From Mycteria americana (taxonomy: Eukaryota; Chordata; Aves; Ciconiiformes; Ciconiidae), in contig NC_134371.1 of assembly GCF_035582795.1 (NCBI RefSeq), positions 45,921,001 to 45,985,000 on the forward strand: DNA of 64,000 nucleotides, given 5' to 3'. How positions within the stretch are numbered: the first letter of the stretch is position 1; each line of letters begins with the position of its first letter. Below, piece by piece: positions 38,664-52,700 of the stretch. Made by a program: the position numbers and the translations under genes. The notes under the pieces were generated by a model. The model had not been told where the DNA came from, ran no database searches, and saw nothing but the letters and a program-made list of their open reading frames with translations.

Positions 38664-38704
38664 CATTGTACCTTGTACTTCATTGTACCACCTGTACTTC
38701 ATCA
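38664..38704. repeat. Short tandem repeat based on GTACTTCATTGTACC
   Basis: TTCATTGTACC, then TTGTACTTCATTGTACC, then ACCTGTACTTCAT give about two and a half imperfect copies of a unit near 16-17 bp. Confidence 0.65.
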
Positions 38705-39879
38705 TCCCAATATGAGCTTTGCACTATTTCTGGTGGTAAAACAACAATAATAAAACCACCTGGCTCTCTCTCCTGCAGACAAACACCGTGGTAATTAATG
38801 CGAATGCAATTATTAGTCAACTGCCACTCCATTGGCTTTTACGGGTCATTCTTGTGCTCTTTTTATTTCTCTTTAATTACACAGTAGGGAAAGAAGAAGC
38901 TGAGGTTGTGCATGGGACAGGGCTGGCGGTAGCCAGCTAACAGGGATGAGCTTTGGAGTCATCTTTTCCTGTTGTAGAACACAAAACGGTCGATCACCTA
39001 ACACCCAGGTTAGGTCCTGCTGCCACGACTGGCAGGTCGGTTTTCTCCTGAGTTGCTGCTGGAGCTGAGGTTTTTCTGAGATGCTGCCATGCTGAAGCTG
39101 CTCCTGAGCCATCTGGATTGCCATGCTCATGTCCCGCTGGAAGCCTGATTTGCCTTCATATTTAGGAATGCACTAACTGCACCTCGAGAGCTGAAGGTGG
39201 CATCTCGGGCAGATTTTGGTAGGGGCAGCTATTTTTACCAGCAGAAGGCATTGGGTTAGATTGCCTGGATCCCAGTGCCTCTTCAGCTATTTGTTTCTCA
39301 TTTCTTAATACAACAGTGTTATTCTGGATACCTGAACTTCTCACAGGAAAAGCATTGGGAGGAGGGTGTTAAAATGAAATTAGGGGATAGCAAGTTTATA
39401 CTCGTTTTGTCTGCTCTTTCCCCTGCGTGGCTGTAAGAGACAGGAAATTGAGTGAGACAGACCTTTGGGCTGGGCTGAAAATGTCGTTCACCTCTTTGCG
39501 TCTCACAAAACCAAGTTCCCTTGCACCTGAAGCGGGGTAGCACCGCTTACCCTCCATCACTCGCCTGTGCGGTGTCTGGCTTTGCTTTCCTTCCTGAGCT
39601 GAACACGTGAGTTCAACGAGAGCTCACACACCAAAGTACAACGGAGAATGGTAAACCTGCCTGTTTGGTTTCACTGGTTTGCAGCCAGGCTGAAAAGAAT
39701 TTTCAGCCTGCAACAGCACCTTATAGCAGAGGAGTTACTTTTCAGTGCCCTTGTACGCAAAATGGTTGCAGCTCTTCCGAAGACAGAAACACGGCTCACC
39801 TCTCCCCCAGCTCTCGTCCTCCCTGGCAGCACTGGCAAGATCGACTTGCCTTAGATCGCCTGGGCTTTGGCCAAAATGA

Positions 39880-40080
39880 TCTGCATCTGAAAGGGAAATA
39901 CTGCCAGAGCAGTTAAATTTAGCCTTATTAATTATTCCTGGCAGCTCACGCAGCGTCAATTAAACAAGGATTTACATTCCCCAATGATTTTAGCATAATT
40001 TTCACTTTCAATCTGTTTTAAGTCCTAAATATGCAATCTGTCTATTAGGAGATGGTCGCTTCCCCAAATAATTTAAATTC
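39880..40080. other. Candidate conserved non-coding element
   Basis: AT-rich repeat-free stretch with TTATTAATTATTCC, CGTCAATTAAAC and CCAATGATTTTAGC. Homeodomain-type words are dense and CpG is scarce. Inference from composition only. Confidence 0.2.
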
Positions 40081-43000
40081 ATATTATTTCATGAATGAAA
40101 AGAAAGGGTTTCTTTACGGTAAGAAATCATTAGTATATGTACTTTTAGCTTGTCTTTTTTATTAGCTTTACACATGCTACCTCTTGTTTGGTTGCTTTTG
40201 TTTACCTGCTCTCAAACTCCAGAGACCCTTTATCTCTCTGTTTGTCAGAGTTAACGTAGGAAATCATGGGCATTTTTGGTGTTTAATTTTTTTCCAAAGC
40301 GAGGAGTACAGCTAGACCACAGGCAGGTATTGCTGGCTAACCACTCCTTAGAACTGCACCAGGAGCAGGACAGCAATTTGAAAGCCTGTAAGGTAACAGG
40401 AGCTTATGCAGAGGTGCAGTGCTGCCCTTGCTTGCTGGAACCCTGCTGGGAGATGGCTGCTGTGCGCAGGAGGAGTGGCGTGGCCGTGCAACACTGTTCA
40501 GGAGCAGAGCTGTGTTGTCACCTTGTCCTGCAGTGCACGGCGCGGGCCAGCGCTGTGTGCCAGCCTCACGCCCTGGGCGAGGGCAGAGCTGCCCCAGCCT
40601 CGCGCTCAAGCAGGGGCTTTTTCCATCTGTGAAAGATGTGGAAGTGGCATTTCTGTGGTGCACATTTCTATTCTATCTAATACCAGGACTGAAGGAATTT
40701 CTGTACTGGCATCCGTAGTGGAACTGAACATTGGGACTCAAAGAAGGTATTGAAAGCAGAATTGTTGCTATGTTATAGCATCATGACATTATATCATCAC
40801 TGTGGAAAGTAACATGATGATCAACGAAAATAATTCAGGTAGCTAATTCTCCTTCCTTCCACGCACTGTCTTGTATTGAACTGCCATTAATACTATTAAG
40901 CTTCCGTTCTTGTCAGTGATAAAAGCAGATCTCTGTAAGCCGGTTCAGCCATAAAAAGGGTAAACATCTATGTGCAGTAACTGAGCAGATGAGTAAAAGG
41001 AGCCCTCAGAGCTCCCAGTCTAGTAATAATGTTTAAGAGAGTTTTGCTAAAGCCACTGTACAGAGCAGGATTGCTGCTGCCCTTGAAGTTAAGCACTCGC
41101 ATACGCTCTTTGTGTTTTCCAGCACGTTAGTACAGGGACAGCACCAATTTGTGAAAAGCACCACATCCTTTATAGCATTTTATAAACAATCAGAATTTCC
41201 AGACATAGAAGGAATAACAATTTTTTAATAACAGTAGAATTTCTTTGAGGTAGAAAGAAGACCACTACCTAGGGAACTGCTGGCTGAGATGGCGAGGCAT
41301 GCAAACACGCTCCGGAGATATCAAAAGTACGGGGTTTTACAGACACCGAATACCTTGGTGGTTAAGGACACTGCTCCGTCCCTGCACTACAGTTTATATC
41401 ATAATTGCATTAATCGTTATAATAACTCGGTGGGCGTAACTGTGAAGTAAATATAAATTTGTGTCTCCTGTGAATAGGTAAAGCGTGTGTTGAAAGACAG
41501 AAGCAGATGTTTCACGTTCCTTAATAAACACTTCCCAAGTTGTCATTTCTTCATCCTCTACATCCACCCTAAGAGATTCAGAGTATAATGTCTGTTTGTA
41601 AACATGATCAGGTGTGAGTCAGTAAAAGGAAAACAGTGCAGTATGAAATGGTAACTTGCACATTTGTATGCTCATCTGCCATAATATACTGGGTCTGGGA
41701 AGAATTTTAGCTAGAAAAATCATCACAATATCTTACAAAGGAGCATCATGCCTCTCTCCTCTGTTCACCGCGGGCTCCTAGGTTATTTCTCTGTGGAAAA
41801 TATACAAATGTAACACTCATTTCCTTTGTAGTCATACCTGCCACCCCTTATTCTTACAGTTTCTGATGATAACTAACATAAAGTAAGAGCTGGTATCTCC
41901 CAAGAAGCATCTCCTTTATCTTCATCAATAGATTCATTTAAATATCCAAAAATGCTCGTGATGACAGTAAAAATAGTTATCTCCCTAAATTAAAAACAAG
42001 AACCTTTTATTCCTAATGTTTCGAGCACTCCTTTGTCAAAGAAGCTGACTCCCTGCCGATGTGCGTTTCGGGTAGGCGTCTGTGCTCGTGCGGAGGCTGC
42101 GTGCATCTGTTCTGCTTTGGCAGCCGGGGAGGTGGCCGGTGGTACCCAGAGGGATGAGCTGTTAGGGTCAGAAGGGGCAGGAATTAAACTATCTCGAGAA
42201 TTTGTAGCTCTTGCGTTGAAATATTAACTAACTTTGGCAAATAAGAGTGGACAAAAAAATGCCACTTGTCTTTTTGAACAGCATTTTCAAACTATGCGTG
42301 GTCAACATGGAGAAAAGGCAGCTTTTCGCTGTAGTCTCCTTGAGCAATCCCTAGCACGGCAGCTGAAAATTTCCAGTGAAGTTTGTTGTTGTCTGCAGCA
42401 TTTGGTTGCAGGTTATTACCTGAGGTTGTTATTGTTCCTACTGAATCAATGGGCTTTTAGAGCTGAAGATAGCACCAAGAAAAGGGAAAGTGATCCCTGT
42501 TTTATACCCAACGTTATACTTGGCAGGCCTGAACAATGCCAGGAACGTACCGAATACACACGATGAGTGAGGGTTGGAAATAGGTCGTCACTCATGCTTT
42601 GGGCAGATCATGTGTCAAAGATGCAGTCAGCTCACGTGCAAAAGGACAAAAGCATCCCTGGCTCCCCTGCAAATTCAGCTAAGGAAGGATGCTGTCACAC
42701 CCAGTAAAAACTGCCTGTGCCCCAACAGATAATGGACAAACCCTTATCTCTGAGCTCATTGCCTGGCCTTGCATTTAAATATTTTCAATTTTCGTTTATT
42801 TACTTTTTGTTAGGATAATTATTGTAGTTTTTGACTACCCAAATGGTATTTTACTTGAATGGAGTACACTGGAGTGGCACTTCAAAGGCTTCCTCCTCCA
42901 CAGCCATTTTCAGAGGTTTCTGTGCCTTTTGATTTTTGAGAAGTCCTGGGCTGGTCTTTGATCTTTCATCTTTAAATAAGTACCTGGTGGTTGTCATCCA

Positions 43001-45654
43001 TTGTGTTTAGGACTCATTGTCAATACAGCCGAAGCGAGATCATTGATCATGGAACATTGATTGACTTCGAGACAGCACACGCTTCACTAACGGGAGTTAG
43101 GTAGCACCTCATACTAATAGTGTTCTTAGACAAAAAATGTGATCGCTGCAAGGATACAAATAATCTTTTCTTTATTGTCAACATGAACTTTGTTTCACAA
43201 GTGAAACTCTTTCCTGTGACAACCCCGTAAAGCTGAAGAAGCCTTGCTGTGAGCTAACGTGATGAAAGCCAGGATTATTGCAGACTCACACCCAAAGCGC
43301 AGAACATAGGGACCAGGTTAGTTCCTGGTTTAATTTCTGCCTCTGCAGCTTGGTCCTGAGCAATGATTGTCTTGACCTCGTATCCAGCAAGTTTGTTTAT
43401 CCCTGGGATGTAGGGCCTGGCTGGCCGTGCCCATCCCGGGAATGGTGCGGGAGCCTCCAGGCGAGGTGCAGCAGACATCCTGCCAAGGAAGACCTGACAC
43501 TTGGAAACACTGTCCTTAAATAACGTGTCTTACTTCTGTAAACTTGCAGCAACATTACGTCAGATGCTTTTCCTTCTTAGAAACCTGAAGGCAGTCAACC
43601 TATAAGAAATACCCCGGTATTTCCCTGCGACTGATACAGCTATGTGTTTTGCACCGGCATTGTTCAGTGCCACCTGTATCAGATGTCTTTTGTTCGCCTG
43701 GCTGTGCCTTGCAAGGGAATGCAGATTGCCAGCTTCGGGATTTCTCTGGAAAGAATTTGCTGTGATTTTAGGGCATCAGGAAACCTCTTTTTTTCTGTAG
43801 AAAGATGAGGGAATTTGGCAAACACTGAATAGCATGATCAAATAATTTACAAGTGTGACTTTGAGTTTGTTTCCTTTCCCTCAGCTATTTATGCAGCACA
43901 CGTTTGAAGGCAAGCTGTGAGTATTATGCAAAGAAATCTGCTAGCATGCAATCTCCAAGAGAAGTTTTAAGATTTAATTTCAGGCAGGATCTGGCTCGCG
44001 GCACCTAATAGGGAGAACTGTTACACTACTCTGACAGCCATACTAAAAATTTAGTGTGTTTAATGCTATATTTCCATGTTACATTTCTGCCGTGGTGAAA
44101 GGCATTTGCACGCACGGACTGAATGAAATGCCCAGTGATGTGAAATCATTTTTTGTCATTAGTTGCAGAAGCTAAGGTGAATGTAAGAGGGAACACGGAA
44201 GCTTCGTCTCACCCACCAGTGTTTATTGCCATAAGCCAGTGATCTGTGCGGTTCTGCAGGTGAGCTCCAGCGAAGTGGCTGCTCTCCTGTGGCCGTGGTG
44301 CCCCAGCACTTCGGGGTCTCACCCTGGAGCTGAGAGGCAGCAGAGAGAGGAGAGAGAGGTCTGGTTTCCGTCTGCCCACCCTGCATGAACACGAGTGAAT
44401 TTAACTTCTATTTCTCTGGTTACAAACCTGTAACGTAGCAAGAGCATGAGCTTAATGCAGTATCCTGGGCTACACTGCTAAGTTCACGTAGTCCAGCAAA
44501 GTCACAAGAAGTGAATGATAATGGCTGTCGCCTTCTTTTCCGTTTTTGCATTGATCTGACACTGTAAATGATACGTTCCCTCCGGCTACCACAGCCATCC
44601 CTCACTGGGGATGAAAAGCAATAGTACCCTGTTTTAAAAAAACAATAACTTTGCATTAAAACTCCCTTAGTTGTGACCTCAGCCGTGGTAAAGAAATGCG
44701 AGCAGTCCTCACCACTCAGTCCTCACCCATTGTCAATCATAACTTTTCCCAGAAAACAGCTAGATTCCCCAAGATCCCGGGGGCTGTAGCTGATGGGGAT
44801 GCAATCCCCTGGCCGCACTGGAGACTGAGAGGCACAGGCTAAAGGTATTAGAGAGGCTCTGCCGAGCCGGCAGCTCCCCGCTCTGCCTGCAGAATGCAGC
44901 TCTGCGGGTTTGCCTTCCCTGCTTGTGGAGATGGAGGCGACTTTTGGCTCTTAAATCTCTGAGCATGCGGAGAATTTGACAACTGCTCTGAGTTTCTGTT
45001 AGCACTGGGGTTGGACAAAACTCAATACTTTGTGACAAATACCATAGCTAAGTGCATTCGTTAAGAGAAAGTATGAAGTGGCAGCTTTCCCCCGGAGGTA
45101 GTGCAGCGATCGGTCCCGATTGCCCCCCGGTGCGCTGCTCGTGCTCTGCTCGCCCCTGCGCTGCAGCCAGGCACGGACCTGCTGGTCTCAAGTGGCCTTT
45201 CATGACCTGCCCCGTCACTCTGTCCGCATCAGCGTCTTGCAGCTGGTGATAAGTTAGGGCATAATCTCTTGTGCCTGTCTCTGACCACCTCCTTTTCCTT
45301 CTCATTTTTTGGAAAGGCCTTTTTTATGTCACCTTTTTTTTGGGGGGGTGGGGGCACGCTTCTTAGGCTCCCAGGTCTTCCTTCTGTTATGAAATGCGTG
45401 CAAGAACATAATGGCAGTAGCTCATGGCAGTTGGTATGATAAGAAAATCTAAATGTTGGAATAATGTCCCTGAAATTAGAGCTGGTTGCATGATTTATTT
45501 TTTTTAGTTCAGGTGTATTTGAACATTTCCAATTAAAGTATTCCAATACCTAAAAACAAAATTATTTCTCAGAAAACTCCCATTTGTCTTGGTGTAAACC
45601 AGCAGAAGGATATGATCCAATTAAAAGGGAGAATTCAGGATATGGCATGTCTGC

Positions 45655-45712
45655 ATGGCTGAAGTCAACGTCAAGGCTCCAACCGACTTCCGTGGGGTCA
45701 GGATTTCTCTAA
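45655..45712 (+). repeat. Possible ancient amniote repeat relic
   Basis: CCAACCGACTTCCGTGGGG followed by TCAGGATTTC resembles a common amniote repeat end (TTGACTTCAGTGGGG, TCAGGATTTCACCC). Short match. Confidence 0.3.
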
Positions 45713-45839
45713 TAAAGGCTGTGCTGCTAAATCAAACTGCCTTGATTGCTGTCACTGGAAGCTCTGCTTGATTAGGCACAACAGAATTTGTCCTGTGGAA
45801 AGGGATCAGGAGAGGGAGAGAGCACAAGAGAAATCAGCC

Positions 45840-46070
45840 CTGGAAAAAAAAAATCTGATTGTAAGAGGTGACTTGAGCTCATATACACAAGGCCTTATTA
45901 AATGGAGACTATTCAAACAGTTACACAGTTACAATGGCTATAATGGGGAAGGAGTTTTTCATTAATTATTCAACAGCAGGGAGATCTATATTTTGCCTCA
46001 GACTGACACTTTTTACCATCTGCTTAAAACCTTACTGTCTCATAACAACTATTATCAACATGGAGGGTTT
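45840..46070. other. Candidate conserved non-coding element
   Basis: AT-rich block with GGCCTTATTAAATGG, a CATTAATTATTCAAC homeodomain cluster and TTATCAACATGG. No repeat and no long frame with domain content. Inference only. Confidence 0.25.
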
Positions 46071-46339
46071 TTTCCTCCCTTTTTAGAGTAATCATTATGC
46101 TGAGCTTCCAGATTGTTTAAGGTATCTGAGATCCAAGTATGAGCATGCTGTAACAAATAGCTAATACTTATAATTGCTATTCATTTTCATATGTTTGATT
46201 GGCAGCTGGTTAGTACATTTGTTTTTCTCAGTTGTAGTTGTGATCCAGCAGTGGCCTTGATCTTGCTAACTGTCATATCTGAGCTTAACTGCATTCCTGT
46301 CACTAATCCCAATAGGCTCATTTTAAAAGGACATAGTGA

Positions 46340-46400
46340 CTCAAATTCATGCCTAGTATAACTCTATTGAAATTAGCACTTTTCGCCAGGGATGAATTTA
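46340..46400 (+). repeat. Possible ancient amniote repeat relic
   Basis: CAAATTCATGCCTAGTATAA, CTCTATTGAAAT and CCAGGGATGAATTT match in order a frequent amniote repeat tail (AACTCCATTGAAATCAATGG, CCAGGGATGAATTTGGCC). Confidence 0.4.
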
Positions 46401-49400
46401 TCTCAGTATCTAGAAGTGCCCTTCATGAATACAGAGGGATCGTTAGCAGTGGGCCCTGAACACAGCAATTACATGGCTGAGCAGCCAGCCCCCTAACTGC
46501 CTGGTTCTCAAGGTGTCACTTAAAAGAATTTTTCTGGGTGTTCCCTCCCAGGCTTCCCACCCCCCTCCTAGGAAGAAAAAAACCCAAACCAAACCCTTAC
46601 AAAAGCCACACGTGCTGGGCGAGTTTGTTGAGCGGGAACTGAGATTTATGCTAAACTCCATGAGCAGTTTATCCTGAAAATGGGAAGAAAATTCAGACAC
46701 TCGCTTTCATGGGCACTGAAATTCCAACACAAATTTAAACAGACACCTGTGATATGCCAAGAAATATTTTTAAAGTCTAGTTAATTGTAAATTAAACAGA
46801 AATTCGGGCCTCTTGTATGGTGGCTGTTGCAGCAGAGGACTACCCGCCTCTCCAGTCCCGCATTTTTTGAGTGTTCGCTGTTGAGAAATGTGGCATCCAA
46901 AAGGCCAATATGGCTCTGCAGTCGGCTAATCCTTCATCACTCCGAATACCATCCCGCAGCGTGCAGCCAAGACAAGGACGAGGCCATCTTCAGAATATAA
47001 TCCTGCACAACTGGAGGCTGACATGTGCTAATCTCTCTCCCTAAAGCTTGTGCTGGCTGGCTGACGACCCGGAGCTGGCAGAGAGTGGGCGGCGAGGAGC
47101 CATGCCCCTGCGCGGCTGCGGCTCCAGCCAGCCGCAGGCACACGGGCAGGTGGCTGCGGGCCGTGCCGCAGAGCTTCGACCCAGGAGTGGCAAAGGAGAC
47201 GTTTTAAAGAAGGGGCAAAAGGCCATGCCAAACATTTCCAACGTTGTTCCTATCCAGAAAGGGAGCTTGTTCACGTAGATCTGTACAACTCAACGTTTTC
47301 CCCACCCTAATTGTGAGGAAAATGGTGGTAGACTGGTCAAACTATTGCAAATATTTATTTAATTTCTCGTTGCAGAAGAAAATGACACTGTAAGCATATC
47401 ATTGTACGTGTCCATTTATTTTGTATCCTTTCCTCTCAGATTAGTGAATTTGTAAATTCTCCCTCCCACCCTCGCAAGCCCAGCTGGGTTTCTGAGCTAC
47501 AGGTTGAGATCTGGTAATCAGAAATTGCCAGGCAAGGCAGTATTTCGCCAGCTTAACAGCAGCTGAATAGCACCTTATCAGCTGCTGCTGAGCTGCAGTT
47601 TCAGCCGAGCCAGGTGTTTGAAACATGCTTCTGTCTTTTCAGATTCATGGCAGGCTCTTTGCATATGCACCACCTGCAAACAACAGCTCCTGGGCGATTG
47701 CTGTCCTTAGTTCTGCTGTCTCCTGCTGCCGGGAGTGTCACGGCTGGTAAGGTTAAAGCCATCCATTATCATTCTGAACAGTACTGGATCAGTACAAATC
47801 TTTGTATAATTGCATTTCTAACACAAACAGTATTTGAAGGAAAAACCAAAAAGCCTTCATTTCCCTAAGAAGATGATGTTGACAGACTAGCAGGGCAGAA
47901 AAACTTGTAAAGACTTGCCAATCACCTTGATTAGTGCAACTAATAACTTTGTGTGAGATCAGTGAAGTCTCCCGTGCTCGCTCTATATATGCCTTGCTTT
48001 TGTTTACAGTATTTTAATGTTTTATGCAGTCCAAAACACTCCAAGAACCGCCTTCAGATAAGTTTAACCTAACTTGTGTTCGCTCAGACACCCAACAGGG
48101 ACCTCTGTAAGCCCACGTGAATCCTGTTTGAGGAGGTTTGGTTTAGCATAACTGGCTGTGAGGGCTTCCTGAGCAGTTAAGCTCTGGCTGGGCCACCTGG
48201 CCACCATTAGTCTCCCAGGAGACTAAAGACTGGCTTTTGGGGCTGGCTGCCGGTTTGCCTTGCATCACCTCGGGATGTGTGCTGCGTGCCCCCGGGGCCT
48301 TCTCGGTGGTCAGCCTGGTGCTTCCGTACTCCTGCCTGCTCAGACTTGGTTCCTGCTGCAGGTCCTGGATCTCAGCACAGCTTCTCTGCTGCCAGACCTT
48401 TGCCTGGCCCCTGCCCACGCTTTGTCTGCCCTTTGGTACCTCCCTGGGAAAAGGGAAGTAAAAGCCAACAAATCAAACCCCGTAATTCAGCCTGTGTTCA
48501 TTTGTACGTCCTACTTGTAAATCCAATGAAGGAGGCGAAATAACCGCAGCTATTTGAGAAAGGAATTAGTAGGAACAACCCTCCCTTGGAGCAAGGGAAA
48601 ATGATCTTGTTTGTGATTTCAGCGTCAGATTCAGCTGCAGTTCATGCTGACAGACTGGCTTTGCTGGGCACCACTTTGTGCTGGTTGTACTTGTGTCTTT
48701 CTGTTACTTACCGGCATGTTTCTACTCCTTTAAAAAACAGTTTGCATCAGTTTATCTAATTTGGATGTGAAACCTTTTGATGTCATATAAGCATTTATTG
48801 CCATTAAAATTGTGCCTAGGGTATTTGCGTTTTCAGGCTGTTCTGTGAAGTGGTCTGCTACACAGGCTAAGGGAAGTGCTGTAGTATGGTACGCAGCTGT
48901 TTTCAGTTTTGTTTTCTTTGGTTGAATCTTGTGTACAAGTTGCAGTGATACAAGAAGGTCTGATTGCAGGAAACATGGAAGAACAAAAATGGGAGGAAGG
49001 TTAAGCGATACTTGGACAGTGCATTTTTTTCTCAGTTTTGTCTACTAAATCAGCTCTTTAGTAGACAGATCTGTTATGCTTCTGTCTTTGGGTGGTCATA
49101 TCTTTGGCTTACAGTAATCTTACTGTGGACTGAAGTTCATGTTATCTTGGCAAGCTCTTTAAGGCAAGTTGCGTTTATGTTATCCCTGTGCCTTCAACAT
49201 AACCTGCATCCTATCGGAGAGTATTGCTTCTTTACTGTTGTATGCCAGCAGCCAGTTCTGGTTTCTTCAGTGAGCTGTTCTCTGGCAATCCCTCACTCTC
49301 CTCTAGGTGAGATGGTGGCCCACAGAGCACAATACAAGTTTATAGATAGCCAGAGGTAGCTGTTGGACTTCATGCAGCCAGTAATGGACCTTCACTCCTA

Positions 49401-49648
49401 TTTTAGTCCTAGTATAGTGGTGTGAGAAAACAGGTGGGAGGGTGAAATAGTTTTACAGCTTGGGTTTGCCACGTGGACCACTCTGACCTCAACTGAACAT
49501 AAACCTAAGCTGTAAATGCACCTTGCTACTAAAGCAACTTCTGTCTCCATAAATGTTATCTTAGCAGTTTTATTGTCTTTTAAGGTGTAACATACCTTTA
49601 AATGAACCACTGAGAAACTTCTTTGTGTGGCTCTTTGTCTTTATTCAG

Positions 49649-49743
49649 GTATTACGACGTCCGCTTTCCACCGCTGGAAGCAGAGGGACAGTTAATGAAC
49701 GTCATACCGCGCGTGTGTGGCACTTCCTACTTGCATGGGATGG
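49649..49743 (+). other. CpG-dense exon-like segment of unknown identity
   Basis: A good acceptor (TTTGTCTTTATTCAG|G) and donor (ATGG|GTAAAT) bracket 95 nt containing eight or nine CpG in AT-rich, CpG-poor surroundings. Two forward frames are open across it. One reads RYYDVRFPPLEAEGQ-type sequence continuing to a TAA just past the donor, and the other ends in TAA at the donor. I recognise no family. It could be an lncRNA exon, a lone pseudogene exon, or a small CpG-rich regulatory site that looks like an exon by chance. Confidence 0.25.
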
Positions 49744-52700
49744 GTAAATCTCAAATGCCTTAAGTTGGCAGGTGCCTACCACTATTTCTAATACAGTGAA
49801 AGCAGCATATTTAGTTTCTGACCTTAATCTATATGGTAGACCTGAATCTAAATCTTTTCATTTCTAAATTTCACTTGGATAGTTTTATCTCAAGAGTAAT
49901 ATTTTGCAACCAGGACTGGGGAAGTTTTGATATCAGCATAGTGGGTGCGACTTGATGTCTCGAGATAGAAGATAATTTCTGTCTGTCGTTGTCTTGCCTG
50001 TCAATGATCTGTGGTATGACTTAAAACACTACTAGTCATTATTTTAATGGGGTCTCTAATTTGGATACACAGCTTTATAACCCAGGTTACTGGCAGCCAC
50101 AGATACCACTGACCCCAACTGAAGTGGGGATCCTAGGTATTAAAATTAAAGGTTTGGGGTGAGATCTGGTTTCTTTCAGAATAAAAGAAGTGTTCGTGGC
50201 ACCCAGGGGAGTGGGATCTCCCGCTAAGTCTAAAACTGAGCCTGCAGAAATGGAAGTGCACAACATTCACAGGACAGTTCTGAGAATTTGTGTCCTGCGC
50301 TCGTGATGGCTTATTTTTCTGAACTGAAGACTAGGGTTCATGGCCCCTATTATTTTCAGGCCCTAATCTAGTGGTGTTGTCCCTGCCGCTGCAAATTCAG
50401 TCCCAAGGGACTGAATAAAGAGCTCCCTAACTCTTCAGCCTCTGCTGATCTGCAGTCTAGCATTGGCCTAGCCTCATTAGACAAGCAATACGCAAGTACA
50501 CTCACTTATGAAAGGTTAAAAAACAGTAGGTAGCAGAATGTTCTGAAATATTTATATTCTTTATTCTTGAGGAGAGACAAGTATGGGTAACATTAGAGAT
50601 GAAGCTGCACTGCCTGCTGAAGTGTTTAGAAATATTTTGCCTGCTGAATTCTCTAAAAATAAATGTGAATGTTTTGTTGTTAAAAACCATTAATATTTTT
50701 GACTTGTAAGCATAAAAGGAAACTTTTATTTACCAAACTTAGATTAGTATGTAAATACAGATCTAACGTAAGTGGAAAACTGGAACGGTGTCTCAGAGAT
50801 TATATGTGACTGCCCTATTTATTGTAGCAGTTAACACAGCATGAGACTAGAGACTGATAGTAAATTTTGCCCTTAGGATATGAAAAATTCAAGCCTAATA
50901 CTGTTAATTTTAAAAATAAATATTCTATTAGTAATAGAGTTATAAACATTATTCCAGATATTCTTTCACTGTTCAAGTAGATATTTCATGCATGGCCCTT
51001 TTCAGTTTTTCCACACTTTAGGTAGGGTGGAGATTTTTTATTTTAATGTGAAGTTTTTTTCCTGGATTTCTATATATTCAGACCTCATCCAGTGCACAAC
51101 GTTTCCTGCAAGTGTCACACTTTCAGCGATTGATCCCTTCTTCTATCAATGCAGGAAAATCTTTCTGGATTTTCGGTTCTGGGTCCTGAATAGACTATGA
51201 AAACATAAAAACAGCTTTTCCTTGCTTTAGGGCTTACTTGTGCCAATTTCTAGCTTTTCATTTCTCAGTTATATGCACTTGAACACCTTGACTTTTCATA
51301 ATAATATCACTTTCTTGTCAGCTGGGACCACAAAAAACGATTTTTGTCAGCATCTCCTTTCCTTCTACCTTGAGTGAAGAGGGGATTTTTTGCTGTTCTG
51401 TAACCTTGTCGTCTGATCTGGTTTTGCATTAAAAATCATCATCAGACTGTTGAGAACAACCTATGGAAGACAAGAAATGAAGATGAAAGGGGTAAGAAAC
51501 AGGTGTATTGCTTAGACCTGTCAAAAAAGTTAAAGAAAATTGAACAGGACCTACTAAGGCATGAGGAAGGTTGTGACTTTATTTACTGTTTCAAGTTGCT
51601 TGGATTCTTAAGAAACCAGCCTTTTTGATATTTTGGTTAAAATACGTTATAGGAGTACATGGTTAAAGTAGTACATGACAATTTCCTTTCTTTTCCTGAC
51701 CTTAAATGTTTTCCTTATCATAAATGCCATGGCTGCCCGCTGGCAGGAGGTGAGAGGCTGGCCAAGTCTTGCTTCCCGTGTTGTTCAGCACAAACAGGTG
51801 GCTCATCATCAGCTTACTCCTTTTGTATGAATTGTTTTTAGAAAGCTGAAACTTGGGCTTCTGTAAAGCAAATATCCTATTTTAGGCATTCAACATAGGA
51901 TTCTGGACCCAGTAAAATAGGACAAGTTTCTGTTGACTTCAATGAAGAGGAGATTTCTGGCAGGGGAGGTAAGCCACGGACTTCAACCCTTAAGATGATT
52001 ATTTGGTCGGTAGTTGTTAGAGCTAGGCAGTCTGTTTAATGACTGCTTTAATGTCTTATTTTGACATTGGCTGGTCTAGATGGATATTCCCTTGCAGCAT
52101 CACTGAATTCATTCTCTAACACTCAAATGCATTTTATGTATTCAGGCAATTTTATACTAAAGCCAGTATCTTGGTGTTCTTTTGGTGTGTTAGCGTTTAG
52201 AATTCCTCTCAGTTTAAAATTATCTCTACATTTATATATCATGTTGTCTGTCTGCATCTTTCGGGTGTCTATTGAAAAGTAAATTCAATACAAAGTCCTG
52301 TTCCACTCAGTTCCATACATCCTCCCAGCTTATTATTTTACTTTTTATCATTTTTCTTTTCTTTTCAGTGCTTGATTTAGATTTCAGATCACTTGTCTAT
52401 GACTTCTTCCATGCAAACCTGAATTTTTTTTTTTAAAGTAAAATATAATGCTTTGCTGAAATTCAGATAGGATTGTTATTTTAGAATGTTTATTTTTAAA
52501 AAGTCTATCTGGTTTGTAGTATAAGACTTTTCATGATAACACTAACAAATAATTAATAAGCAATCGATTAAAAGTAGCACTGCTTTTTCACTTTCTGCCA
52601 CAAAGTTCCCGAAGTAATTCTGAAACTGGAGCCTATAGCTATAGGATACAGCCAGATGCACCTGGGAGATCTTGATCCGTGTTGATACTCATTTTCAGCG

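Noticed and set aside
47040-47185. CpG cluster considered as a third CpG island.
   Set aside because: Too short and only moderately dense, without GC boxes or a splice donor. Mentioned in the region entry only.
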